A stretch of 64,000 nt of DNA, from NCBI GenBank assembly GCA_035501495.1, contig DATJWB010000121.1, forward strand, positions 62,001 to 126,000, written 5' to 3'. Source of the DNA: JAIQFL01 sp035501495. GTDB lineage: Bacteria; Acidobacteriota; Terriglobia; Bryobacterales; Bryobacteraceae. Under the pieces are notes generated by a model that saw nothing but the letters and a program-made list of their open reading frames with translations, was not told the origin of the DNA and searched no databases. Made by a program: the position numbers and the translations under genes. How positions within the stretch are numbered: the first letter of the stretch is position 1; the number at the start of each line of letters is the position of its first letter. Shown here in pieces: positions 8,919 to 17,142 of this stretch.

Positions 8919-9127
8919 GATCAGTGCACTCCCGGTCCATTATGGTATCGCAGGCGCATCTGACCCAGCCGATCCTGGCGCTTTGCCAATCCGCATCCGC
9001 CGCGTTAATCTCGTTAGATCAGATATCGCCCGGGTGCAACCCGTTGGGAGGCCCGCGGCTGAGCCGGCGGCAGAGTCAGAGCTTTCCGCTCGACCGCCGC
9101 TCATCTGCGCAGAATCCGGCTTTGACC

Positions 9128-10009
9128 ATGGAATTCCTAGAGAGCGCCGGTTATACCGAGTCCTTGTCCAGCAAACTTGCAGGCGGGGCTCTGCCGGTGC
9201 CGTTCGCCTTAATGTGCGCCATGGAAATCGCTTCCTCGCTGCGGGAGCTTCATCAGGAAGGTCTGGCTCACGGCGAGGTGAATCCGGCCAACATCTGGCT
9301 CTCCTCCTCCGGCGCGCGCCTGCTGCCGCACGGCGACGCCCCACCCTCTGCCACCACGCGATCGGATGTGGCCGCTTTTGGCGCGGTCCTTTACCAGATG
9401 TTGACCGGAGTCCCGCCGCAGGCCCGCACTCCCGCTCCGCCATTTACCCCGATCACCGCCCCCACTGATATGACCGCTGTCCGCAGCGATGCGATCTCAC
9501 TCGCCGAGCGATGCCTCGATGGCGTGCCCGACATTACGCACGTGATCATCGAACTGCGCCTTCTCGGGATCTCGATCGCGCGGCTGCGGAAGGCGCCGCA
9601 CCGCGGCCAGCCGCTGGAACCAGCCGGCGCCGCTGCTCCGCTCCCGCTTCTAACCGATTTCGTGGAAAGCCCCACTGAAATCGAAATCGTCCCGACGACT
9701 CCGGACAAGGCTGCCGCGGTTGGCGCCGGAGCGGAACACCCCGCGCCCATCGAATTGCCGGTCGCGATCGCTCCCCCTGTACCAGCCCCGCCGGCAGCGC
9801 CAGAATCCCCTGCCCCGGAGCCGGCCGGGATCCCACCGGAACCTTCCTCACACATCAGCGCCACTGCCCCCGTCATCTGTCCAAGGTGCGGCAGCCATGC
9901 TCCTTTCGCAGCACCGCATTCCGCCCTCGACCGGCTGCTCAACCGCATCAGCCGGATCCGCCGGTGCGACTCGTGCGGCTTCCGCTTCATCCTCGTCCGC
10001 TTTCAATAG
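9128..10009 (+). CDS. Degenerate protein-kinase-like domain fused to a C-terminal zinc ribbon
   Basis: 293 residues from ATG 9128. Residues ~25-125 resemble the C-lobe of Hanks-type kinases (SLRELHQEGLAHGEVNPANIW, then DVAAFGAVLYQMLTG). The catalytic HRD is HGE, no DFG is seen, and the whole ATP-binding N-lobe (GxGxxG and VAIK) is absent. A Pro/Ala-rich linker (~200-245) leads to a Cys4 ribbon: CPRCG near 251 and CDSCG near 281. It should not phosphorylate; a docking or regulatory role is inferred. The frame is open back to 8924, but upstream residues are not kinase-like and no ribosome site decides the start. Confidence 0.75.
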   Translation: MEFLESAGYTESLSSKLAGGALPVPFALMCAMEIASSLRELHQEGLAHGEVNPANIWLSSSGARLLPHGDAPPSATTRSDVAAFGAVLYQMLTGVPPQARTPAPPFTPITAPTDMTAVRSDAISLAERCLDGVPDITHVIIELRLLGISIARLRKAPHRGQPLEPAGAAAPLPLLTDFVESPTEIEIVPTTPDKAAAVGAGAEHPAPIELPVAIAPPVPAPPAAPESPAPEPAGIPPEPSSHISATAPVICPRCGSHAPFAAPHSALDRLLNRISRIRRCDSCGFRFILVRFQ

Positions 10010-10022
10010 AGCCGGCACTCGT

Positions 10023-10979
10023 TCATTGCAGCCACGCGCTCAGGTCCCGATCCAACAGCCCCGCGAGTTTTCGAATGTCGCCGGAGTAGTAATCCACAAG
10101 GAACCTTCGATCCACCGGATCGAGTTTGAGTCCGCGCCCGGGCCGGAAGACCAGGCGCGCCACCGCGGGCCGCCAGATAGGAGGCACCACCGCGCGCAAC
10201 GGGTACCAAAGCTGCGACTCCTTCAGAACATAATTCAGCCACGCCCACCGCGGCGCGCGGCGTGCCAGGTGCCGTCGGGACAGATCGGGCTGGAAGCCGG
10301 CATCGACCTCCAGAAACGCGAACAGGTCACCCATCAGCCGTGCGGGCTGGCGCCAGTCCTCTTCAAACCAGTAGATACGAATTCGCTCCCGCGGAAAAAG
10401 TGCCAGGAACCTTTTCACCTGCTCGTAATAAAGTCCCACCTCCAGGAAAGGATAGTAGATGCCCAATTCCCGCTGCCCGCCGCGCAGGCATTCCTCGATG
10501 TGCTCCCGGAATGTGGATTTGGTCAGCCCCGTCGCCAACTGGTGAAGGTACTGGGAGAACGCCCGCTCCGCAGGGTCCCGCAGGATCATGACGATCCGCG
10601 CATCCGGAATCCGTGCCTGAATGTTGGCTGCCGCCGTCTCCGACCATAAGTACCCGGCGGAAGCCTCCCCAATCGCCCTCGCGCCGTTGGCATGCTGAAA
10701 CAGCCGCAGGTATTCGTCCCAATCCGATACCAGCCGCCCAAGCGGCTTGACGGGCTTACCGTCGCCCAGTTCGGCCGGAAGATCCAGCGACCTCCGGCGC
10801 ACATGCCGCTCGAACGCTTTTCCCAACGCCGCTGGTCGGATCTCGTCCGCGAAGTAGCTCGGCTCCTTGACCGGGCTCATGTAAATCTGCGGATGCTGCT
10901 GCAGGTAGCGGTGTAGCGAGGTAGTTCCCGCCTTTCCCGTGCCGACGATGAAGAAGTTGGGAACGCGGGCTTGGCTCAC
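10023..10979 (-). CDS. Sulfotransferase (PAPS-dependent family)
   Basis: About 318 residues from a GTG at 10979. The N-terminus carries the PAPS 5'-phosphosulfate loop (FFIVGTGKAGTTSLHRYLQQ) and the family's typical MSPVKEPSYFA. A second nucleotide-binding segment is DARIVMILRDPAERAFSQYL, with Arg and Ser for the 3'-phosphate. The protein would transfer sulfate to an unknown acceptor, often a lipid or glycan. It is divergent from the P450 gene. An upstream ATG at 11075 is in frame but would overlap the P450 start codon. Convergent with the pseudokinase gene, with 13 bases between stops. Confidence 0.88.
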   Translation of the reverse strand: MSQARVPNFFIVGTGKAGTTSLHRYLQQHPQIYMSPVKEPSYFADEIRPAALGKAFERHVRRRSLDLPAELGDGKPVKPLGRLVSDWDEYLRLFQHANGARAIGEASAGYLWSETAAANIQARIPDARIVMILRDPAERAFSQYLHQLATGLTKSTFREHIEECLRGGQRELGIYYPFLEVGLYYEQVKRFLALFPRERIRIYWFEEDWRQPARLMGDLFAFLEVDAGFQPDLSRRHLARRAPRWAWLNYVLKESQLWYPLRAVVPPIWRPAVARLVFRPGRGLKLDPVDRRFLVDYYSGDIRKLAGLLDRDLSAWLQ

Positions 10980-11073
10980 TTCTTCATCGTCCGACCAACC
11001 TGGCAGATTTTGCAATTGTGCGGGAGCAATCTTTACAGGAGTATCCACGGCCGACGCGATAATAAAGACAGGC

Positions 11074-12120
11074 ATGAGCGTCGAAGCAGCAACCGAAGTC
11101 ACCGCGGAGCTGGCGGCGCCGCCGCCTCCAGGCCCTCCCTGTTTCGACCAGCGGCAGGGCGGCTGGATTCTCAGCCGGTATGCCGATGTGTCCGCGGCGC
11201 TGCGCGAACCTCGTCTGTGGCCAGCCGCCGCTCCAGGCGAAGATCGGGCCAAGACCCGCGACGAGATCGGCAGGTTGCGCCTCCGCCCCACCGTCCAGGA
11301 ATTCCTTTCGGCGGCGAAACTCGTCGAGTGGCAAGCCAGGCTGGAGATGCCCACGCGTTCCGCCATCCGCGCTTTGCACACCGGCCGGCCTGCCGATCTC
11401 CTCGCCGAGTTCGCCAAACCCTGGTTCCTCGACCTTGCGGTCCTGGTGACCGGTGCGGAGGAAATCGAGAGGGAACGTCTCTCCCACCTAAGCAACACTG
11501 TATTCGCCGGCACCGGCGAGCCGGACGGGTCTCCGCTCAGGGCCAATGCCGCCGCGGCCACAGCCGAACTGGAGCGCATCTTCGAACAGACCGGTGTTCC
11601 CATGGGTGAGCCGACTTTCATCGCGGTCTCGCAAACGTCCGCCCGGCTGTTGTCGAACTCATGGCTTGGCCTCTTCCGCCATCCCGCCGAGTATGCCAGG
11701 CTGCGGGCTCACCCGGAATGGATGGCCGAGGCTGTCGAAGAGCTGCTGCGCTTCGGCGGTATTGTGCGCCGCGTCTTCCGCATCGCCGCCGAGGACCTCG
11801 ACCTGGGCGGCGTGAAAATCGCCAAAGGCGATCGCGTGCTGCTCATGCTGGCGTCGGCAAACCGTGACCCGGAGCAGTTTCCCGATCCCAACCGCCTGGA
11901 TATTTCGCGGCCGATCGCCACACATGTCTCGCTCGGTATGGGTCGGAACTCCTGCGTTGGCGGCCCGTTGATCCGCATGGCGGCCTCGGTTGCGACCCGG
12001 GCGTTGGTCGAGGCTTTTGGCGAAGTGGAAGTTGCCGGTCCGATCCAATGCCGCGTGGGCTCGGGCTTCTGCTTCCCGGTGGCAGTCCCGGTCTGGCTGC
12101 GGTGCCCGATAACTGGGTGA
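11074..12120 (+). CDS. Cytochrome P450-like protein, short form
   Basis: 348 residues, shorter than the usual ~400. Heme-binding motif LGMGRNSCVGG with Cys ligand near 294; EELLR (K-helix ExxR) near 222; PERF-like region EQFPDPNRLDISR. The oxygen-binding I-helix consensus AGxxT is not visible: the equivalent stretch near 182 reads FIAVSQTSARLL. The N-terminus lacks the usual A-B helix length. It may have altered chemistry, such as a peroxygenase, or be losing activity. No ferredoxin or reductase is adjacent, although a cytochrome c and later a [2Fe-2S] reductase lie within 5 kb. Confidence 0.82.
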   Translation: MSVEAATEVTAELAAPPPPGPPCFDQRQGGWILSRYADVSAALREPRLWPAAAPGEDRAKTRDEIGRLRLRPTVQEFLSAAKLVEWQARLEMPTRSAIRALHTGRPADLLAEFAKPWFLDLAVLVTGAEEIERERLSHLSNTVFAGTGEPDGSPLRANAAAATAELERIFEQTGVPMGEPTFIAVSQTSARLLSNSWLGLFRHPAEYARLRAHPEWMAEAVEELLRFGGIVRRVFRIAAEDLDLGGVKIAKGDRVLLMLASANRDPEQFPDPNRLDISRPIATHVSLGMGRNSCVGGPLIRMAASVATRALVEAFGEVEVAGPIQCRVGSGFCFPVAVPVWLRCPITG

Positions 12121-12161
12121 AAACCCGCACTGGGTGTTGGCAAACACCACATCCTCTCGAT

Positions 12162-12173
12162 TTAGATATCTAA
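12162..12173. promoter_or_regulatory. 12-bp AT-rich palindrome upstream of cytochrome c gene
   Basis: TTAGATATCTAA is a perfect palindrome in an AT-rich island (12158-12190) of otherwise GC-rich DNA, about 80 bases before the cytochrome c start. An operator or promoter element is plausible; no regulator can be assigned. Confidence 0.35.
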
Positions 12174-12254
12174 GGTCTTAATACCTCATCAGGTGAAGTA
12201 CGGCATCCGGCGTGCAGCGCAAAGCGATCAGACCGTTGAACAAAGGAGACTCAC

Positions 12255-12680
12255 ATGTCCGTCCGCACGACTGTCCTATTCGCCGCCTCCATCGCCATTG
12301 GCGCTTTGGCGGCACAGAACCAACCTACGATTAAGAAGGTCCCGCTGCCGCAGACCTCACCATCCTCGGGGCAGGAGATGTTCGAAGCCTACTGCTCGGC
12401 GTGCCACGGCAAAAGCGGCCGGGGCGACGGTCCGGCTCACACCGCCCTCAAGAAAGCCCCGGCCGACCTCACCAGGCTCACCGTCCGCAACAACGGCAAA
12501 TTCCCGGACGATCGGGTCGCCGCCGTTCTGACGTCGGGCGACGCAATCGACGCGCATGGCTCCGCGGAAATGCCGATTTGGGGCGACCTGTTCAATCACC
12601 TCAAGCCGAACCGAAACGATCTCGTCCAGCTTCGGATTTCCAATCTCGTCGCGTACCTGCAATCCATTCAGGCGAAGTAG
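12255..12680 (+). CDS. Class I c-type cytochrome
   Basis: 141 residues with a strong AAGGAG ribosome site eight bases before ATG. Signal peptide (TTVLFAASIAIGALAAQ) exports it. Heme attachment motif CSACH near residue 47, followed by GKSGRGDGPA; the axial Met is in SAEMPIWGDLF near 106. The fold is a small monoheme cytochrome c similar to those of oxidase or alcohol-dehydrogenase chains. It would carry electrons in the periplasm; the partner is not clear. The MFS gene follows 59 bases later. Confidence 0.92.
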   Translation: MSVRTTVLFAASIAIGALAAQNQPTIKKVPLPQTSPSSGQEMFEAYCSACHGKSGRGDGPAHTALKKAPADLTRLTVRNNGKFPDDRVAAVLTSGDAIDAHGSAEMPIWGDLFNHLKPNRNDLVQLRISNLVAYLQSIQAK

Positions 12681-12739
12681 AGATCACCCCGTCAATGGCT
12701 GCTTGACCAGATCGGGTCGCGTTGAAGGTATGATTTGGG

Positions 12740-14026
12740 GTGATCCAAATCAGGACCCGACCCCTGTCGGAAAATCAGATTCGCGGCTTTGTCGCCTCCT
12801 GGACGGGCGTTATGCTCGACGGCGTAGATTCTTTCCTCTACGCCCTGGTGCTGGTGCCGGCGATGAAAGAGATTCTTCCGCAGTCCGGGACCGAACCCAC
12901 CGCCGGGAACCTGGGTTATTACGGCAGCACTCTGTTTTCCATGTTTCTGATCGGCTGGGGCATGGCTTTTCTATGGGGACCGCTGGCCGACCGATTCGGC
13001 CGCGTCCGCGCCCTGATGCTGGCGGTGCTTTGCTACTCACTCTTCACGTTTCTCGGGTGCGCGTCTCACAATATCTGGGAACTGGGCTTCTTCCGGCTGC
13101 TGGCGGGATTCGGTGTAGGCGGCGAGTTCGTGGGCGCCGCCACGTTCGTCGCGGAGGAACTCCCTGAGGAACTGCGGGTCTTGGGCGCCGGCGTATTCAA
13201 CAGCGCCTATTACGTGGGAACGTTCGTGGCGGCCGGCTTGAACTACACGATCGGCGCGCGCTACGGTTGGCGCGCCATGTTCGCCATGGGCGGCCTGCCG
13301 GCGCTCGTGATCGCATGGATCCGGTCCAATGTCAAGGAACCCGAGCGCTGGCAAATGCGCAGGAAGCAGACCGGCGGCTGGACGGCGCGGGATTCGTTCC
13401 TTGCGTTGTTTTCCAAGCAGTACCGCCGGATCACCGTCTTGAATTGCGTGCTGCTGATGGTCTCGATGATCGGCTTGTGGGCAGGATCGGTTTATGCGCC
13501 GGGAGCCGTGACCCAGGTCGCCTTGCGCGACGGATACTCGGCCGCGGACGCAACGCGCATCGCCTCCTGGGCAACCATGCTGCTGGCCACCGGCACAATC
13601 ATCGGCTGCCTGTGCATGCCGCTGTTCGCGACCCGGATCGGCCGGCGCGGCGCTGTCGCCTTCTATTTCGTGCTCATGACGATCTCCATTTCATCCGGCT
13701 TCGGCTACGCGTTCTACCTTCCGCACCGGGCGCTGCAGGCATTTCTGCCGTGCCTGTTCCTGGTGGGCGTGGGGGGCGGCAGCTTCAGCGTGTACTGGGT
13801 CTGGATGCCCGAGCAGTATCACACGGAGTGCCGGGGCAGCGCGCTGGCGTTCGCCAGCTGCATCGGGCGATTCGTGGCCGCCGGCGCCACGTTCCTCGTA
13901 GGGATGGGCATCGCGCACTTCGGCAGTATCGGGATTCCCGTCGCGCTGACGTCTGCCGCGTTTGCGCTTGGCCTGCTGGTGATTCCCTTCACGCGAGAGA
14001 CGCTCGGACAGCCCCTCCCGGATTGA
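12740..14026 (+). CDS. Major facilitator superfamily transporter
   Basis: 428 residues, about 12 hydrophobic segments. The MFS loop motif is WGPLADRFGRVR between helices 2 and 3, with FRLLAGFGVGGEF afterwards, as in the sugar/organic-acid (SP, AAHS) groups. Start is a GTG at 12740, five bases after a -10-like TATGAT (12729-12734), with no close ribosome site, so the message may be leaderless. The substrate is not predictable. It resembles the MFS protein at 59.3 kb only at family level. Confidence 0.9.
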   Translation: MIQIRTRPLSENQIRGFVASWTGVMLDGVDSFLYALVLVPAMKEILPQSGTEPTAGNLGYYGSTLFSMFLIGWGMAFLWGPLADRFGRVRALMLAVLCYSLFTFLGCASHNIWELGFFRLLAGFGVGGEFVGAATFVAEELPEELRVLGAGVFNSAYYVGTFVAAGLNYTIGARYGWRAMFAMGGLPALVIAWIRSNVKEPERWQMRRKQTGGWTARDSFLALFSKQYRRITVLNCVLLMVSMIGLWAGSVYAPGAVTQVALRDGYSAADATRIASWATMLLATGTIIGCLCMPLFATRIGRRGAVAFYFVLMTISISSGFGYAFYLPHRALQAFLPCLFLVGVGGGSFSVYWVWMPEQYHTECRGSALAFASCIGRFVAAGATFLVGMGIAHFGSIGIPVALTSAAFALGLLVIPFTRETLGQPLPD

Positions 14027-14382
14027 TCATTCAGCCGGATCGGTAAGTCCGGCCGGCGAGTGCCCCAGACGGCGTCCACGCGCCACTCTGATGGTTCGCC
14101 TGCAATTGTATGACCCAAAAGGTCGTCAGCTCACGATTTGGCAGCTCCGCACCGGCGGATCCGCGACCCGGGTTGTGGGGAAGGCAGTAGCAGTTCCAAG
14201 ATCTCGTCAGCAATCCGTAGCAAGGCCAGATTGCCGGGGATGCTGGACGTTGGATCTCTCGAATTGGGATGCCCTTCCGTAGTGGGTATTGCCGGGGAAT
14301 GATGGGCTGTGGTGGTGGAGGTAAGGAAACCGCTGCGCGAATGGGAGGGGCCGGTGTACCGATTCCAAAGCCAGGATTGTTG
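14027..14382. other. Intergenic spacer without recognised gene
   Basis: About 355 bases between the stop of the MFS gene and the stop of the leftward redoxin gene. Open frames exist on both strands, but their translations are Pro/Arg-rich and lack any recognisable motif or ribosome site. No clear terminator is visible. Confidence 0.5.
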
Positions 14383-14979
14383 CTACTTTTGTTCAGCCGG
14401 GATGGCTTTTGGACCCTTGTTCCATCCATGGAAGGCCGACAGTTCGCCCGCGTTCCAAGCCTCGCGGAGTCCGGGCCTCGACAGATCCCAGTCGGGGCGG
14501 ATCTCGCTCGTCACCGCCCGAAGGTCGTGCCAGAGGTCGGCGGCAGAAGGCCGCCCCCAGAACCAATAGCCGTTGTAGATGCGGTGGATTACGAGTCCCG
14601 GCTTCAGCACAAGTGTGTGCGGAACCATCGGATTGTGCTCCGGGTCGGTGTACTCCACGATGTCGAGGTCCTTCTGAACCGTTCTGTCGGGGTCGGAGAG
14701 GAAGGTCCATTGAGCACCGACCGATGCTCGAAACTCCTGAAGAGTGTGGTGTTCATCGGTGGATACAGTGGCAATCTGGGTGTACCCTACCGCGATCTTC
14801 GGGTAGAATGCGGCGAGTTCCAGATGCTGCTGGTGTTCTTTCGGGCAGTAGTGGCCACGGGACAGGGTCAGAATCAGGGGGTCGTCACCCTGGAGTTCGC
14901 TGAGCCTGCGAAGTGTCCTCGTGTGATCGGGCAATTGATAGTCCGGAAAAACGGCGCCGGGTACCAGGTCGGAGCGCAT
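14383..14979 (-). CDS. Redoxin/peroxiredoxin-like (AhpC/TSA) protein
   Basis: 198 residues. Thioredoxin-fold opening GAVFPDYQLPDHTRTLRRLS, then the peroxidatic-type segment LSRGHYCPKEHQQHL, where C is at the position of the peroxidatic Cys although the following residues are unusual. Later VGAQWTFLSDPDRTVQKDL and PHTLVLKPGLVIHRIYNGYW match atypical AhpC/TSA proteins. No second Cys resolves the disulfide. GGAGG lies about 10 bases before ATG 14979. No signal peptide, so cytoplasmic. Divergent from the MOSC/reductase fusion across a 347-base spacer with two inverted repeats. Confidence 0.85.
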   Translation of the reverse strand: MRSDLVPGAVFPDYQLPDHTRTLRRLSELQGDDPLILTLSRGHYCPKEHQQHLELAAFYPKIAVGYTQIATVSTDEHHTLQEFRASVGAQWTFLSDPDRTVQKDLDIVEYTDPEHNPMVPHTLVLKPGLVIHRIYNGYWFWGRPSAADLWHDLRAVTSEIRPDWDLSRPGLREAWNAGELSAFHGWNKGPKAIPAEQK

Positions 14980-15181
14980 GTTTGGACGGCCTCCATGCCG
15001 GAAGTATGCAGCACGAACGTGACGCGCGACCTATCAATGCACGTTTCATGCCGTCACCGTGACTGTGAGAAGAAGGGCCGTGCCAGACGCCATACCATCA
15101 ACCGGTGTTCCCGGGCTCGACTCAACCGATCGATGCGATGGGAACCCGCAGGGAACCGCTCCCGGCAACATAAGGTGTGAG

Positions 15182-15221
15182 GTGATTGACATCACGCACG
15201 TCGATTGTCGAAGCTTCGACA
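15182..15221. promoter_or_regulatory. Two inverted repeats between divergent redox genes
   Basis: GTGAT-TGAC-ATCAC (15182-15195) has the spacing of a CRP/FNR-family box (compare TTGAT-N4-ATCAA). Eleven bases later lies a perfect 16-base palindrome, TGTCGAAGCTTCGACA (15206-15221). They lie about 200 bases from the redoxin start and about 105 from the reductase start. The remainder of 14980-15326 holds no recognised gene. Confidence 0.5.
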
Positions 15222-15326
15222 CGCCACGGCGGCCGACTCGTTCGTCATGCCTCTGACGTCTTTCAGATGCCCGAGATAACCATCTGGAATCAGGTGTGCA
15301 GGTCAAAATAGCTCAGCAGCATCGAT

Positions 15327-17090
15327 ATGCCCCGGCTACTGTCAGTCAATGTGGGCCTCCCACGCGACATCGAGTGGAGCGGCCGCACCGTGCGCACCGC
15401 AATTTGGAAAAATCCCGTGCCCGGCCGCTGTCGGGCCGGCCGGCTGAACCTGGAAGGAGACGGTCAGGGCGATCTCGCCGGTCATGGCGGTGAGCAGCGG
15501 GCCGTCTTTGTGTACCAGATCGAGTCGTATCGCCATTGGGCTGCGCAACTGAAGAGGGCCGATCTGGGCGGTCTGGTGTCCTACGGACAATTCGGCGAGA
15601 ATTTCACAATCGAAGGGTTGCCCGATGATGCGGTGTGCATCGGCGACCGCTATCGGATCGGGAGCGCGCTCTTCGAGGTCACCCAACCTCGGGTTACGTG
15701 CTATCGCGTTGGGATTCGGATGAACGAGCCGCGAATGCCGGCGCTGCTGACCTCCAGTGGACGTCCTGGATTCTACTTCCGCGTTCTCAAGGAAGGTGAA
15801 GTGGGCGCGAGCGACGAAATGGTAAAGGTGGAAGAGGCAAAGGAGCGAATGACGGTCGCTGAGATCAATGCGCTTCTCTATTCGCCGAATCATCCTCGGG
15901 ATTTGTTGGAGCGCGCGTTGCGAATCGACGCCCTTTCGCCGGGGTGGCGCCGGTCGTTCGAGGCATTGCTGCGGAGCTCAGCAAGTGGAAACGCCGGTCT
16001 CATGCCGGAAGCCGCCGCGCATCCAGCCGCACCCGGATTTCACCGCCTCCCGGTGACGTCGGTCGATCGTGAGTCTGCCGATGTCCTCTCGGTGACGATG
16101 CATAGTCCGGACGGTCAGCCGCTGCCGTCGGCTCGCCCGGGCCAGTACGTCGTTCTTCGGCTTCAGCCGGGCGCTGGAGGGGCCCCGGTTTTTCGCAGTT
16201 ACTCGCTCTCGGGTCCTCCCTCAGGCGAGCGTTATCGAATCAGCGTGAAGATCGAGCAGAACGGTGTGGCGGGAACGTGGCTCCGGGATCGTGTACGAGT
16301 GGGCGACACTCTCGACGTGAGTTCGCCTCGCGGCAGCTTCATTCTGCAAATCGGAGAGCGGCCGGTGGTCCTGCTCAGCGCCGGCATCGGGGCGACACCG
16401 GTCCTGGCGATGCTGCACACGTTGGCGGCGGCTCGGTCCCCGCGGCAAATCTTATGGCTCCACGCGGCTCGCGATCGCGAACATCATCCGTTTGCAGCAG
16501 AAATCCACCGCCTCATGCTGGCGCTCCCGCATGGCCGAAGCTATGTCTGTTACAGCAGACCGGCCACGTCAGACAAGTTGGGCGAGGATTTCGACGCCGC
16601 CGGCCATTTGTCGCGACCGGTGTTCGAAAAGGCCGCCATCCCACGAGAATCGGACGTTTACCTTTGCGGACCAGCCCCCTTCATGGCAGATATGAAGGCG
16701 GCACTTGCGGCCTATGGCATCCCGCCGGGGCAGATTCACATCGAGATCTTCAACGGCAGCGAGCCGGTGACTCCTGGTGTGGTGGGATCGGTCACCCGAA
16801 GTCCGCATCCACCCGAACGCGACGCCCCCACCGGGCCGTTGGTGTCGTTCGCGCGAAGCGGCATCGCCGCACACTGGAACGCATCGGCGTATCAGAGCAT
16901 TCTGGAATTGGCTGAATCGTGCGACGTTCCGGTCCGTTGGTCGTGCCGGGCCGGTGTGTGTCATAACTGTGAGAGCGGTTTGGTTTCTGGAGCGGTAGCC
17001 TACGGGCCAGAGCCGCTCGACAAGCCCGCTGAAGGCAACATCCTCGTTTGCTGTTCGCAACCGATTCGCGATGTCGTCGTCGACCTGTGA
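15327..17090 (+). CDS. MOSC-FAD-NAD-[2Fe-2S] fusion oxidoreductase
   Basis: 587 residues in three modules. Residues 1-225 are a MOSC domain with the conserved Cys in TQPRVTCYRVG (near 126). About 240-470 is a ferredoxin-reductase-type FAD/NAD module: RSYSLSGPP binds flavin, AGIGATPVL and CGPAPFMADM bind pyridine nucleotide. About 495-587 is a plant-type [2Fe-2S] ferredoxin with CRAGVCHNC near 540 and VCCSQP near the end. The layout matches known MOSC-reductase fusions, which may reduce N-hydroxylated compounds or serve in molybdenum-cofactor chemistry. Cytoplasmic. No Mo-enzyme gene is adjacent. Confidence 0.92.
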   Translation: MPRLLSVNVGLPRDIEWSGRTVRTAIWKNPVPGRCRAGRLNLEGDGQGDLAGHGGEQRAVFVYQIESYRHWAAQLKRADLGGLVSYGQFGENFTIEGLPDDAVCIGDRYRIGSALFEVTQPRVTCYRVGIRMNEPRMPALLTSSGRPGFYFRVLKEGEVGASDEMVKVEEAKERMTVAEINALLYSPNHPRDLLERALRIDALSPGWRRSFEALLRSSASGNAGLMPEAAAHPAAPGFHRLPVTSVDRESADVLSVTMHSPDGQPLPSARPGQYVVLRLQPGAGGAPVFRSYSLSGPPSGERYRISVKIEQNGVAGTWLRDRVRVGDTLDVSSPRGSFILQIGERPVVLLSAGIGATPVLAMLHTLAAARSPRQILWLHAARDREHHPFAAEIHRLMLALPHGRSYVCYSRPATSDKLGEDFDAAGHLSRPVFEKAAIPRESDVYLCGPAPFMADMKAALAAYGIPPGQIHIEIFNGSEPVTPGVVGSVTRSPHPPERDAPTGPLVSFARSGIAAHWNASAYQSILELAESCDVPVRWSCRAGVCHNCESGLVSGAVAYGPEPLDKPAEGNILVCCSQPIRDVVVDL

Positions 17091-17142
17091 GGCCCGGGAT
17101 CACTGCGTGGGAGGCACGCGCGCGCTCCGGTTGCTCCTTCTG

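Noticed and set aside
14031..14429. Possible 132-aa minus-strand gene after the MFS gene
   Set aside because: It overlaps the redoxin gene end and has no motif or ribosome site.
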